Shown: positions 1 through 5,249, numbered from the stretch's first letter. The stretch: DNA of 5,271 nucleotides from Candidatus Borrarchaeota archaeon (GCA_016840645.1 JAEORY010000316.1:1-5271); one strand, 5' to 3'. The notes: generated from the letters alone by a model not told the origin. Numbers and translations: made by a program.

Positions 1-1242
1 TGCTTTAACTCCCTCAGGGGTCAAATTGTCCTTTGCAGCAAGTAGTAATGCAGCAGCTCCAGCTACCATAGGTGTAGAAAAACTTGTTCCACTCCAGGTA
101 ATATAATCTGATGAAGTAATCTTACTTGATGCTGTAGAAGTAATTTGATACCCAGGTGCCACAATATCTGGATCGCTCCTACCATCAGGCGCAACGCCTT
201 TGCTACTAAAAGAAGCTACATCTAAATCTCCAACTGTAGCACCAACAGAAATCGCTTTTGAGGCAATGGAGGGAGTCATGGCGGTCAGATATCCCAATTC
301 GCCATCATTTCCAACTGCAGCACAAACAATAACTCCGTTTTCTACGGCTGTATTTACTGCTTGTGCAAGCGGATCATTTGGAGACCCTGGTGCGCCTAGG
401 CTTAAACAAATTATATCTGATTTATCTGAAGCCCATTCGATCGCTTCAATTACATCAGACACCGTTCCTGCGCCAGTCTTATCCAAAGCCTTTGAATTGA
501 CCAGTGATGCTCCGGGAGCAATTCCTTTATAATTCCCAGATGATGCTGTACCAGTTCCCGCTACAATCCCCGCTACATGGGTACCATGACCATCATAATC
601 TTGTGTATCTTCTCCTTGAACAAAGGATTTTGCCGCTTTTACCTTTCCAGATAAATCTGGGTGCGTAGAATCAATTCCGGTATCAACTATAGCAATTGTA
701 ACACCAGTACCATCGAATCCTTGTGCCCAAACTTCATCAGCACCAATTAAACCTGTGCTTTCATCAAGATATGAATCGATTTGAGAATCAATTATTCTAT
801 CAGCACTTTTTAGAGCAGTTATTTTCTTATCTTCCCAAATACCACTCACAAGATTGTTTTCTGCAAGACGGGGGACAATATTTACTGGAGCGTTGACAAG
901 CACAGCATCAATTATTTCAAAGTCATATTTTACATCTAGTTTGGCAAAATCATCACCAAGTATCTGTTTCAGTATTTGCTTAGGTTTTGTGTGTGAATTA
1001 TCTCCACCAAAGGTAATGATTAAATCGATCGATTTATCTGCATCATTTTCTAGCATTGTTAAGAGAGAATCATCGATTATCGGCATAGAAGAGTGGTCAT
1101 ATATACTTTGACTATTTGCTATACTTTTAGGAGGAAGCGTTGAAAATTGATATTCAGATTGAAAGGGAAATATGATGATAAAGCTTAAAAGAATGAGTAT
1201 AATTAGAGAAGAACCTAGAAAATCTTTTTTCAAGCATATCAT
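1..1242 (-). CDS. Subtilisin-family (S8) serine protease, N-terminal 414 residues; 3' end outside window
   Basis: This is a subtilase that hydrolyses peptide bonds, probably at or outside the cell surface. The frame is open from an ATG at 1242 to the window edge. Residues 1-10 carry lysines and about 11-27 are strongly hydrophobic (SSLIILILLSFIIIFPF), so it has a signal peptide or an N-terminal anchor; I see no clear AxA cleavage site. Residues about 72-140 resemble an I9-type inhibitory prodomain, suggesting synthesis as a zymogen. The full catalytic set is visible: Asp187 in IAIVDTGID, His219 in DGHGTHVAG, oxyanion Asn312 in AAVGNDG, and Ser387 in SGTSFSTPMVAG. The start is supported by AAAGAGG seven bases upstream. 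The gene is divergent from the albA array. The family is secure from the motifs; the substrate is unknown. Any C-terminal extension (for example surface or PKD-like repeats) would lie beyond the window. Confidence 0.95.
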   Translation of the reverse strand, partial: MICLKKDFLGSSLIILILLSFIIIFPFQSEYQFSTLPPKSIANSQSIYDHSSMPIIDDSLLTMLENDADKSIDLIITFGGDNSHTKPKQILKQILGDDFAKLDVKYDFEIIDAVLVNAPVNIVPRLAENNLVSGIWEDKKITALKSADRIIDSQIDSYLDESTGLIGADEVWAQGFDGTGVTIAIVDTGIDSTHPDLSGKVKAAKSFVQGEDTQDYDGHGTHVAGIVAGTGTASSGNYKGIAPGASLVNSKALDKTGAGTVSDVIEAIEWASDKSDIICLSLGAPGSPNDPLAQAVNTAVENGVIVCAAVGNDGELGYLTAMTPSIASKAISVGATVGDLDVASFSSKGVAPDGRSDPDIVAPGYQITSTASSKITSSDYITWSGTSFSTPMVAGAAALLLAAKDNLTPEGVKA

Positions 1243-1249
1243 GTGAATA

Positions 1250-1256
1250 CCTCTTT
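1250..1256 (-). promoter_or_regulatory. Ribosome-binding site of the subtilase
   Basis: On the minus strand AAAGAGG lies seven bases before the ATG at 1242. It matches the anti-Shine-Dalgarno end of archaeal 16S rRNA and supports this start over later in-frame codons. Confidence 0.65.
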
Positions 1257-1288
1257 GATCTTCTTTATTTGATACTCTAAATACTGAA

Positions 1289-1298
1289 TTATATATTT
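1289..1298 (-). promoter_or_regulatory. Candidate archaeal TATA box for the subtilase
   Basis: The minus strand reads AAATATATAA, close to the archaeal TATA consensus. A start site about 25-27 bases downstream would fall near 1266 and give a leader of roughly 24 bases, just long enough to hold the AAAGAGG site. No clear purine-rich BRE is seen. The region is AT-rich, so this is a pattern-based prediction. Confidence 0.45.
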
Positions 1299-1439
1299 GT
1301 ACGATATACTGACAACACTTAAAAAACAGAAATGCCAAAGGTTTTAGAAGTTTACCTAGGCTTAAATAATGCAATAATGTAAGTTGATGATATCAAAAAT
1401 ATTGCGCTATCAGAATACATCTAAATCATTGCAAAACAC

Positions 1440-1444
1440 GGAGG
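1440..1444 (+). promoter_or_regulatory. Ribosome-binding site of albA copy 1
   Basis: GGAGG lies nine bases before the ATG at 1454. The surrounding block GGAGGAATG...TATATG is nearly the same as that before copies 2 and 3 (GGAGGAATG...CATATG), showing that the translation start region is shared by the array. Confidence 0.8.
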
Positions 1445-1453
1445 AATGCCTAT

Positions 1454-1738
1454 ATGTCCCAAAGAGACAGCAATATATACATCGGGCGCAAGCCTGTAAT
1501 GAACTACGTCCTTGCAGTCGTCACTCAACTCAATCAAGGATCTGACTTCTGTACGCTTAAAGCTAGGGGTCGATCTATATCGACAGCAGTAGATGTAGCC
1601 GAGATCGTGAGACAGCGTTTTATGAAAGACATCGTTTTTGTCGATAAGATCGAGATTGATAGTGAGGAGTTAGCCGAAGAAGGTGGTAGAACTCGCAGCG
1701 TAAGTACTATGGAAATTACGCTTGTTAAGAAGAAGTAA
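1454..1738 (+). CDS. albA: Alba-family DNA/RNA-binding chromatin protein, copy 1 (divergent)
   Basis: Alba is a small dimeric archaeal chromatin protein that binds double-stranded DNA, can bridge duplexes, and also binds RNA; it belongs to the Rpp20/Rpp25-related fold. The 94-residue product has the usual family length. Diagnostic segments are [14 protein letters not shown] (8-21), LNQG (26-29), the basic loop KARGRSIS (36-43), the helix [12 protein letters not shown] (45-56) and the C-terminal strand [10 protein letters not shown] (81-90). Arg12 and Lys13 match the position of the Lys16/Lys17 pair of Sulfolobus Alba, and Phe56 matches Phe60, which is used in dimer-dimer contact. It differs from copies 2 and 3 by Q3G, S6N, F32S, T34I, F62D, D64E and M86I, and has an extra Val91. 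It is the first gene of the array, with its own strong ribosome-binding site, and may be transcribed together with the copies downstream. Confidence 0.95.
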   Translation: MSQRDSNIYIGRKPVMNYVLAVVTQLNQGSDFCTLKARGRSISTAVDVAEIVRQRFMKDIVFVDKIEIDSEELAEEGGRTRSVSTMEITLVKKK

Positions 1739-1773
1739 AAAACTCAAAAATACCTTAATACACAATAAAAAAA

Positions 1774-1785
1774 CAAACATGTTTG
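1774..1785. repeat. 12-base perfect palindrome upstream of albA copy 2
   Basis: CAAACATGTTTG is self-complementary and ends five bases before the GGAGG site of copy 2. The matching place before copy 3 reads CAAACACTTTAG, so the left half is kept but the symmetry is lost. It could be an operator or a small RNA hairpin, or simply chance in AT-rich DNA. Confidence 0.35.
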
Positions 1786-1790
1786 AGAAC

Positions 1791-1795
1791 GGAGG
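1791..1795 (+). promoter_or_regulatory. Ribosome-binding site of albA copy 2
   Basis: GGAGG lies nine bases before the ATG at 1805, within a block that is identical before copy 3 (CGGAGGAATGTCCATATG). Confidence 0.8.
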
Positions 1796-1804
1796 AATGT
1801 CCAT

Positions 1805-2086
1805 ATGTCCGGAAGAGACAACAACATATACATTGGCAGGAAGCCTGTAATGAACTATGTCCTTGCAGTCGTAACTCAGCTCAATCAAGGTTCTGACTCA
1901 TGCATCCTTAAGGCGAGAGGAAGGAGTATCTCCACGGCTGTCGATGTGGCCGAGATCGTTCGACAACGCTTTATGAAGGATATTGTCGATGTAGAAAAAA
2001 TCGAGATTGATAGTGAGGAGTTAGCCGAAGAAGGTGGTAGAACTCGCAGCGTAAGTACTATAGAAATTACGTTGAAAAAGAAATAA
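1805..2086 (+). CDS. albA: Alba-family DNA/RNA-binding chromatin protein, copy 2
   Basis: This 93-residue Alba protein has the same motifs as copy 1: [14 protein letters not shown] near the N-terminus, KARGRSIS as the basic nucleic-acid-contacting loop, the [12 protein letters not shown] helix and the terminal strand [10 protein letters not shown]. The protein is identical to copy 3, while the genes differ at 13 third codon positions, all silent. Its codons 66-85 are base-for-base identical to copy 1, whereas upstream more than half the codons differ from copy 1, so the gene is a mosaic. Cys33 is present in all three copies. The gene begins 66 bases after copy 1 stops, has its own GGAGG site, and is followed by an RNA hairpin that overlaps its stop codon. 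Co-transcription with its neighbours is likely but not proven. Confidence 0.95.
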   Translation: MSGRDNNIYIGRKPVMNYVLAVVTQLNQGSDSCILKARGRSISTAVDVAEIVRQRFMKDIVDVEKIEIDSEELAEEGGRTRSVSTIEITLKKK

Positions 2087-2113
2087 GAAGACGCCAATAA
2101 GCATGGCCTTCTT
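2085..2113 (+). other. RNA hairpin at the stop codon of albA copy 2
   Basis: AAGAAG (2085-2090) pairs with CTTCTT (2108-2113), and GCC (2093-2095) with GGC (2105-2107). This gives nine base pairs with a two-base bulge and a nine-base loop. The left arm takes in the last two bases of the stop codon. No T-run follows, so it looks more like an mRNA processing or stability element, or a pause site, than a terminator. The equivalent place after copy 3 has the same loop bases but not the outer stem. Confidence 0.4.
2089..2107 (+). repeat. Downstream flank of the albA duplication, first copy
   Basis: These 19 bases after copy 2 match the 19 bases after copy 3 (2457-2475) at 17 positions; both contain TAAGCATGGC. 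The matching flank marks the right-hand limit of the unit that was duplicated to give copies 2 and 3. Confidence 0.6.
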
Positions 2114-2160
2114 AAATACATTAAAAATGCATACTAAAATAAACAAACACTTTAGAAATC

Positions 2161-2165
2161 GGAGG
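2161..2165 (+). promoter_or_regulatory. Ribosome-binding site that fixes the start of albA copy 3
   Basis: GGAGG lies nine bases before the ATG at 2175. An in-frame ATG at 2103 would add 24 residues, but it lacks such a site and its extension has no counterpart in copies 1 and 2, so 2175 is the start. Confidence 0.85.
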
Positions 2166-2174
2166 AATGTCCAT

Positions 2175-2456
2175 ATGTCCGGAAGAGACAACAACATATA
2201 CATTGGCAGGAAGCCTGTAATGAACTATGTCCTTGCAGTCGTAACTCAGCTCAATCAAGGCTCTGACTCATGCATCCTCAAAGCGAGAGGAAGGAGCATC
2301 TCCACGGCTGTTGATGTGGCCGAGATCGTTCGACAACGCTTTATGAAGGATATTGTCGATGTAGAAAAAATCGAGATTGATAGTGAGGAGTTAGCCGAAG
2401 AAGGGGGAAGAACACGCAGCGTAAGTACAATCGAGATCACATTGAAAAAGAAATAA
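2175..2456 (+). CDS. albA: Alba-family DNA/RNA-binding chromatin protein, copy 3
   Basis: The 93-residue product is identical to that of copy 2. I start it at 2175 because of the GGAGG site and the matching N-terminus [14 protein letters not shown]; the frame is open to an ATG at 2103, but that extension overlaps the flank of copy 2. Family features are the basic KARGRSIS loop, Phe56 at the dimer-dimer contact position, and a Lys-rich tail (KKK). The first 86 bases and bases 139-230 of the gene are identical to copy 2; five silent changes fall in codons 29-46 and eight in codons 77-89. This clustering suggests recent duplication or conversion followed by strong selection on the protein. Being last in the array, it is followed by a terminator candidate. 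As with the other copies, it probably coats or bridges chromosomal DNA, and an RNA-binding role is equally possible. Confidence 0.95.
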   Translation: MSGRDNNIYIGRKPVMNYVLAVVTQLNQGSDSCILKARGRSISTAVDVAEIVRQRFMKDIVDVEKIEIDSEELAEEGGRTRSVSTIEITLKKK

Positions 2457-2475
2457 AGACACCAGTAAGCATGGC
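2457..2475 (+). repeat. Downstream flank of the albA duplication, second copy
   Basis: This is the partner of 2089-2107 (17 of 19 bases identical). Beyond 2475 the two copies have no visible similarity. Confidence 0.6.
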
Positions 2476-2487
2476 GCCCCATTTTTT
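2471..2487 (+). terminator. Weak hairpin plus T6 after albA copy 3
   Basis: ATGG and CCAT form a four-base-pair stem around CGCC, and run directly into T6 (2482-2487). The stem is short, but archaeal termination relies mainly on the T-run, and the position just after the array makes it a reasonable end of the albA transcript. Confidence 0.4.
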
Positions 2488-2727
2488 CCACGTTAAGTGA
2501 AGTGCGTCGAACCTATTGGCAGTAACTTAACTAAACTATCTATCTTATACAATAAAAGCTAATTCATTTTCTTTTTTCTAACAAAATAAAATGTGTAGAA
2601 TTTTCTCACAAGATTTAAAATAACTTTTTGACTCCATGGATATTGTAAAGAGCATATTAAATGCTTTAGTTCTTATGTCGCTATTTTCTAGAGATAAAAA
2701 TCTAAATTCTCATTTCTTAGCAGAGGT

Positions 2728-2735
2728 TATATGTG
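2728..2735 (+). promoter_or_regulatory. Candidate TATA box for the zinc-ribbon gene
   Basis: TTATATGT lies about 30 bases before the TTG at 2763. Archaeal spacing would put the transcript start only a few bases before that codon, giving a leaderless or nearly leaderless mRNA, which would explain the missing ribosome-binding site. Confidence 0.3.
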
Positions 2736-2762
2736 TAATTAAAGAAAAAATGATAAGACTAC

Positions 2763-3752
2763 TTGGATGTAGAGTATGTGTCACAAAGCAACGTAAAAAA
2801 GGTTCTTCCTTTAGAAGTTAAAAGATCACTCTCGACAGATAAAATCCTTCCAGGCAATACCATCAATGTACAAATCTTGGTTACAAACACAACACAGCAT
2901 CCCATAGAATCGCTTTATATCACTGAGGGAGATATCCAACCCGCTCATGAGGTTGAAATTTTCCCAGTTACAGAAATTGACTCTATGCAATTCATTCATC
3001 AAGGTATTACTCCCCCCACGAAACAACATTCTTTTCAGTATTCAATTACTCTTCATCCATATTCGACTTGTGAACATGTTTCAATAGGTGATATGCAGGT
3101 AAACTTTTCTGTAAATAGATTGCCAACTCAAATGACAGTCCCTGGGGCAACGATAACTGTAGAAAGCATACCAATCGAAGAACTTGAAATATCTGAGGGA
3201 TATTATTCGTGTCCAAATTGTGGAGAATACCTTGAGCTTGATACTGTACTATGTACGCACTGTGGTTTTGAAATCAATCAAGAGACGTTACATAAAATTT
3301 GGTCAAATCATACCGGTCATATGAACCTTATTGAAGAAGAGCTTATCCAAAGAGATAAACAAGAAATCCAAATGGATGAAATGGTCAAATCAGAAGAAAT
3401 AACTGACCAAGTGGAAAAGAAGCCGGTTCAAGCTGAATTACCTGACCAAGTGGAAAAGAAGCCGGTTCAAGCTGAATTATCTGACCAAATAGAAATAATA
3501 TACTTAAAACAGGCCGCACAATCTTTTCAAGAAGATAACTGTGAAGAATGTCTCTTAAATCTCAAAATAGCAGTTCAGATCATAAAAGAAATTCACTCAA
3601 CTGCGCTTCAGAGTTCAAATGGCGTTGTAGAAAAACTATTGACGAATATTGTGAAATATGATGGAAAACCAGTTAGCAAAAGAACTGCTGCAACAAGCTT
3701 GAAATTCGTAATTAATTTTATAAAGTCGTTGAAAACTGCAGTTAGTGAATAA
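2763..3752 (+). CDS. Zinc-ribbon protein with beta-rich N-terminal domain and helical C-terminus; function unknown
   Basis: I do not recognise this 329-residue protein as a named family. Residues about 15-135 alternate strand-like segments and resemble a beta-sandwich of the CARDB/Ig-like kind (DKILPGNTINVQILVTNTTQHPIESL); this is a resemblance only. Residues 150-167 form a zinc ribbon with Cys150, Cys153, Cys164 and Cys167 (CPNCG, ten residues between the inner cysteines, CTHCG). Residues 185-245 are a charged linker containing a 13-residue duplication, and about 246-329 look helical. There is no signal peptide or membrane segment, so it is probably cytoplasmic. The start is uncertain: an in-frame stop at 2754 limits the gene, the first usable codon is TTG at 2763, GTG at 2778 is the alternative, and neither has a ribosome-binding site. 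A frameshift linking it to the 2636-2821 frame cannot be excluded. A protein-protein or nucleic-acid-binding role is possible but not shown. Confidence 0.75.
   Translation: MDVEYVSQSNVKKVLPLEVKRSLSTDKILPGNTINVQILVTNTTQHPIESLYITEGDIQPAHEVEIFPVTEIDSMQFIHQGITPPTKQHSFQYSITLHPYSTCEHVSIGDMQVNFSVNRLPTQMTVPGATITVESIPIEELEISEGYYSCPNCGEYLELDTVLCTHCGFEINQETLHKIWSNHTGHMNLIEEELIQRDKQEIQMDEMVKSEEITDQVEKKPVQAELPDQVEKKPVQAELSDQIEIIYLKQAAQSFQEDNCEECLLNLKIAVQIIKEIHSTALQSSNGVVEKLLTNIVKYDGKPVSKRTAATSLKFVINFIKSLKTAVSE
3403..3480 (+). repeat. Two tandem 39-base units inside the zinc-ribbon gene
   Basis: Units at 3403-3441 and 3442-3480 differ only at the last base (C against T), and a degraded third unit begins at 3481 (CTGACCAAATAGAA). 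Each unit encodes 13 residues (DQVEKKPVQAEL plus P or S). The period keeps the frame. The near-perfect identity points to a recent slippage or duplication event in a flexible linker. Confidence 0.95.
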
Positions 3753-3763
3753 GCCCATTAAGA

Positions 3764-3815
3764 CTTCAACCTGAAGAAAACCTCCCTTGAGGGGAGTTTA
3801 AATGATTTAGTTTTT
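3764..3815 (+). terminator. Two-hairpin terminator-like region after the zinc-ribbon gene
   Basis: The first hairpin pairs CTTCA (3764-3768) with TGAAG (3772-3776). The second pairs CTCCC (3782-3786) with GGGAG (3792-3796), extended by AAA (3778-3780) with TTT (3797-3799) across a one-base bulge. A T5 tract ends the region at 3811-3815. It sits between two plus-strand genes and suggests they are separate transcripts. Confidence 0.55.
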
Positions 3816-3830
3816 ATGTTCTTGAAACAA

Positions 3831-3838
3831 TTAATATT
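3831..3838 (+). promoter_or_regulatory. Candidate TATA box for the helicase gene
   Basis: TTAATATT lies about 30 bases before the TTG start at 3866, which again would give a nearly leaderless transcript. The stretch is AT-rich, so the call is weak. Confidence 0.25.
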
Positions 3839-3865
3839 CAAAACTAAAAATATGAGCTGCTACTT

Positions 3866-5221
3866 TTGGAGTCCTATGATGTTTCTCTTAAGTTAATAAA
3901 CTATGATCTTATTCTTCAACCTCATGTTTTTCTCGATGTAACCCCTATACAACATCTGTTAGAATATGATGCAAAATTCAAAAATTTTAAAGCACTACCT
4001 ATGTTTTTTCCAGAGATTGTGCAATTTCTTACTTCAAGATATGTCGTGAAAATCGATTTTACTTATGGAGAAAAACTTAGTTTTGAAACGGTGCCAAGTT
4101 ACTCTCTACGTCCTTATCAAGAAGATGCACTAAGCGAATGGATCGAAAATGATTATAGAGGTATAATTTGCCTTCCTACAGGTACTGGAAAGACATTCTT
4201 GGGTCTGGCAGCAATTCATCAAACGAAAAACAGAACATTAATCATTGTTCCGACTATTAATCTTTTGCACCAGTGGCGTCGTAACGTTATTGAAGGATTA
4301 GACATATCTAAGGAAAAAATAGGCATTTGGGGAGGAGGAAAGCAAGAATTAAATGAAATTACAATTACAACATATGATTCAGCTCACATTTACATAAAAC
4401 GATTTCAAAACGCTTTTAACCTTCTTATTTTCGATGAAGTACATCATCTCCCTGCTCCAACTTATCGCGTAATTGCAGAAGGGACAATTGCTTCAAAAAG
4501 GTTAGGATTGAGTGCAACCCCGGAAAGAAGCGATGAATTACATCGAGATCTTGATATTCTTGTTGGAAAAGTCGTTTATCGACTTGAGCATGAAAAATTA
4601 GTGGATGATGGGTACGTTGCGCCTTTTGAGTTAAAAACAATAACAATAGAACTAGCAGAAGATGAAAAAAGAAGATATGATGCTTTAGACAAAGTTTATC
4701 AAGATTATGTTAAAAAATACCATGTTTTTGATTTTGAGAAATTAATTATTTTTTCTGGGCGTGACAAAAAAGCAAGGAATGCTTTACTAGCACGCCAAGA
4801 GGCCAGAAAGATTTCATTTGGCAGTGGAAGAAAATTGGATGTACTTGAAGAACTCTTGATACAGCATCAGCATGATAGAGTAATTATCTTTTGTGAATTC
4901 AACGAGATAGTGCACGAGATAGCAAAGAGGTTTCTTATCCCCGAAATCACACACAAAACCAAGTTTGAAGAACGAAAAACATACTTGGAGAGTTTTAAAA
5001 ACGGTCAGTACTCTAAACTTGTTACTGGACGAGTGTTGGACGAAGGTTGGGATGTTGATGCTAACATAGGCATAATCATTAGCGGGTCAGGTTCAAAAAG
5101 ACAGTTCATTCAGAGGCTAGGGAGAATTTTACGACCTTCTGACACACATTCAAAGGCAATCCTATACGAACTTGTAACAAAGGAAACACTTGAAGTCTCA
5201 ACCGCATCCCGAAGGAAATAA
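3866..5221 (+). CDS. XPB/RAD25-like superfamily 2 DNA helicase
   Basis: This 451-residue protein is an ATP-dependent DNA helicase or translocase of the archaeal/bacterial XPB-like group, which is linked to DNA repair and, in some archaea, works with the nuclease Bax1. Motifs appear in order: LRPYQEDAL (81-89), motif I PTGTGKT (104-110), Ia VPTINLLHQW (128-137), TTYDSA (168-173), motif II DEVHH (190-194), motif III LSATPER (215-221), motif IV VIIFCEF (339-345), motif V VTGRVLDEGWDV (386-397) and motif VI QFIQRLGRILRP (413-424). The N-terminal 75 residues look like the damage-recognition-like domain of the family. The RED motif of XPB appears as RSD (221-223). Length and the SRRK end suggest it is complete. 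The start is uncertain: the first usable in-frame codon is TTG at 3866 without a ribosome-binding site, and an in-frame stop lies at 3845. The next Met (residue 46) would cut into the N-terminal domain. Confidence 0.9.
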   Translation: MESYDVSLKLINYDLILQPHVFLDVTPIQHLLEYDAKFKNFKALPMFFPEIVQFLTSRYVVKIDFTYGEKLSFETVPSYSLRPYQEDALSEWIENDYRGIICLPTGTGKTFLGLAAIHQTKNRTLIIVPTINLLHQWRRNVIEGLDISKEKIGIWGGGKQELNEITITTYDSAHIYIKRFQNAFNLLIFDEVHHLPAPTYRVIAEGTIASKRLGLSATPERSDELHRDLDILVGKVVYRLEHEKLVDDGYVAPFELKTITIELAEDEKRRYDALDKVYQDYVKKYHVFDFEKLIIFSGRDKKARNALLARQEARKISFGSGRKLDVLEELLIQHQHDRVIIFCEFNEIVHEIAKRFLIPEITHKTKFEERKTYLESFKNGQYSKLVTGRVLDEGWDVDANIGIIISGSGSKRQFIQRLGRILRPSDTHSKAILYELVTKETLEVSTASRRK

Positions 5222-5249
5222 AGAGACTATAAGATCATCTCATTAAAGG

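Larger units (their letters stand above)
1243..1453. other. Divergent intergenic region between the subtilase and the albA array
   Basis: These 211 bases contain no plausible gene. On the minus side they hold the TATA and ribosome-binding candidates for the protease. On the plus side two TATA-like sequences could serve albA copy 1: CTTAAATAAT at 1361-1370 (leader of about 60 bases) and CAAAAATATT at 1394-1403 (leader of about 28 bases). I cannot choose between these two from the sequence. No tRNA, long inverted repeat or insertion sequence end is visible. Confidence 0.5.
2457..2762. other. Non-coding or unresolved stretch between the albA array and the zinc-ribbon gene
   Basis: Besides the duplication flank and terminator candidate, these 306 bases contain an inverted repeat, GTTAAGT at 2492-2498 with ACTTAAC at 2525-2531 (26-base loop), and AT-rich TATA-like sequences at 2614-2622 (TTTAAAATA) and 2728-2735 (TTATATGT). 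A 61-codon frame from an ATG at 2636 to 2821 has no ribosome-binding site, overlaps the next gene out of frame and resembles nothing I know. I do not call it a gene, though it could be an old N-terminal fragment. Confidence 0.45.

Noticed and set aside
200..1111. Plus-strand open frames at 200-532 and 854-1111
   Set aside because: They are antisense to the subtilase, whose catalytic motifs fix the minus strand as coding; they lack ribosome-binding sites and recognisable content.
395..1366. A 12-base exact match CCTAGGCTTAAA at 395-406 and 1355-1366
   Set aside because: One such match is about what chance predicts in a window of this size; one copy is within the protease coding region and no other structure accompanies it.
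2103..2174. N-terminal extension of albA copy 3 by 24 residues from the ATG at 2103
   Set aside because: The GGAGG site at 2161-2165 and the identical N-termini of copies 2 and 3 place the start at 2175.
1454..2456. The three small repeated genes as gas-vesicle or toxin-antitoxin genes
   Set aside because: The [15 protein letters not shown] and STIEI segments and the 93-94 residue length identify the Alba family clearly.
1670..2491. Minus-strand frames at 1670-1888, 1885-2121, 2021-2203 and 2255-2491
   Set aside because: They are shadows of the albA genes. Their mutual similarity arises only because the albA copies themselves are repeated.
2500..2520. On the minus strand GGTTCGACGC resembles a tRNA T-arm
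   Set aside because: No acceptor stem, anticodon arm or D-arm can be found around it, so it is neither a tRNA nor a convincing attachment-site remnant.
2826..4646. Minus-strand frames at 2826-3029 and 4425-4646
   Set aside because: They lie wholly inside the zinc-ribbon and helicase genes on the opposite strand and show no features of their own.
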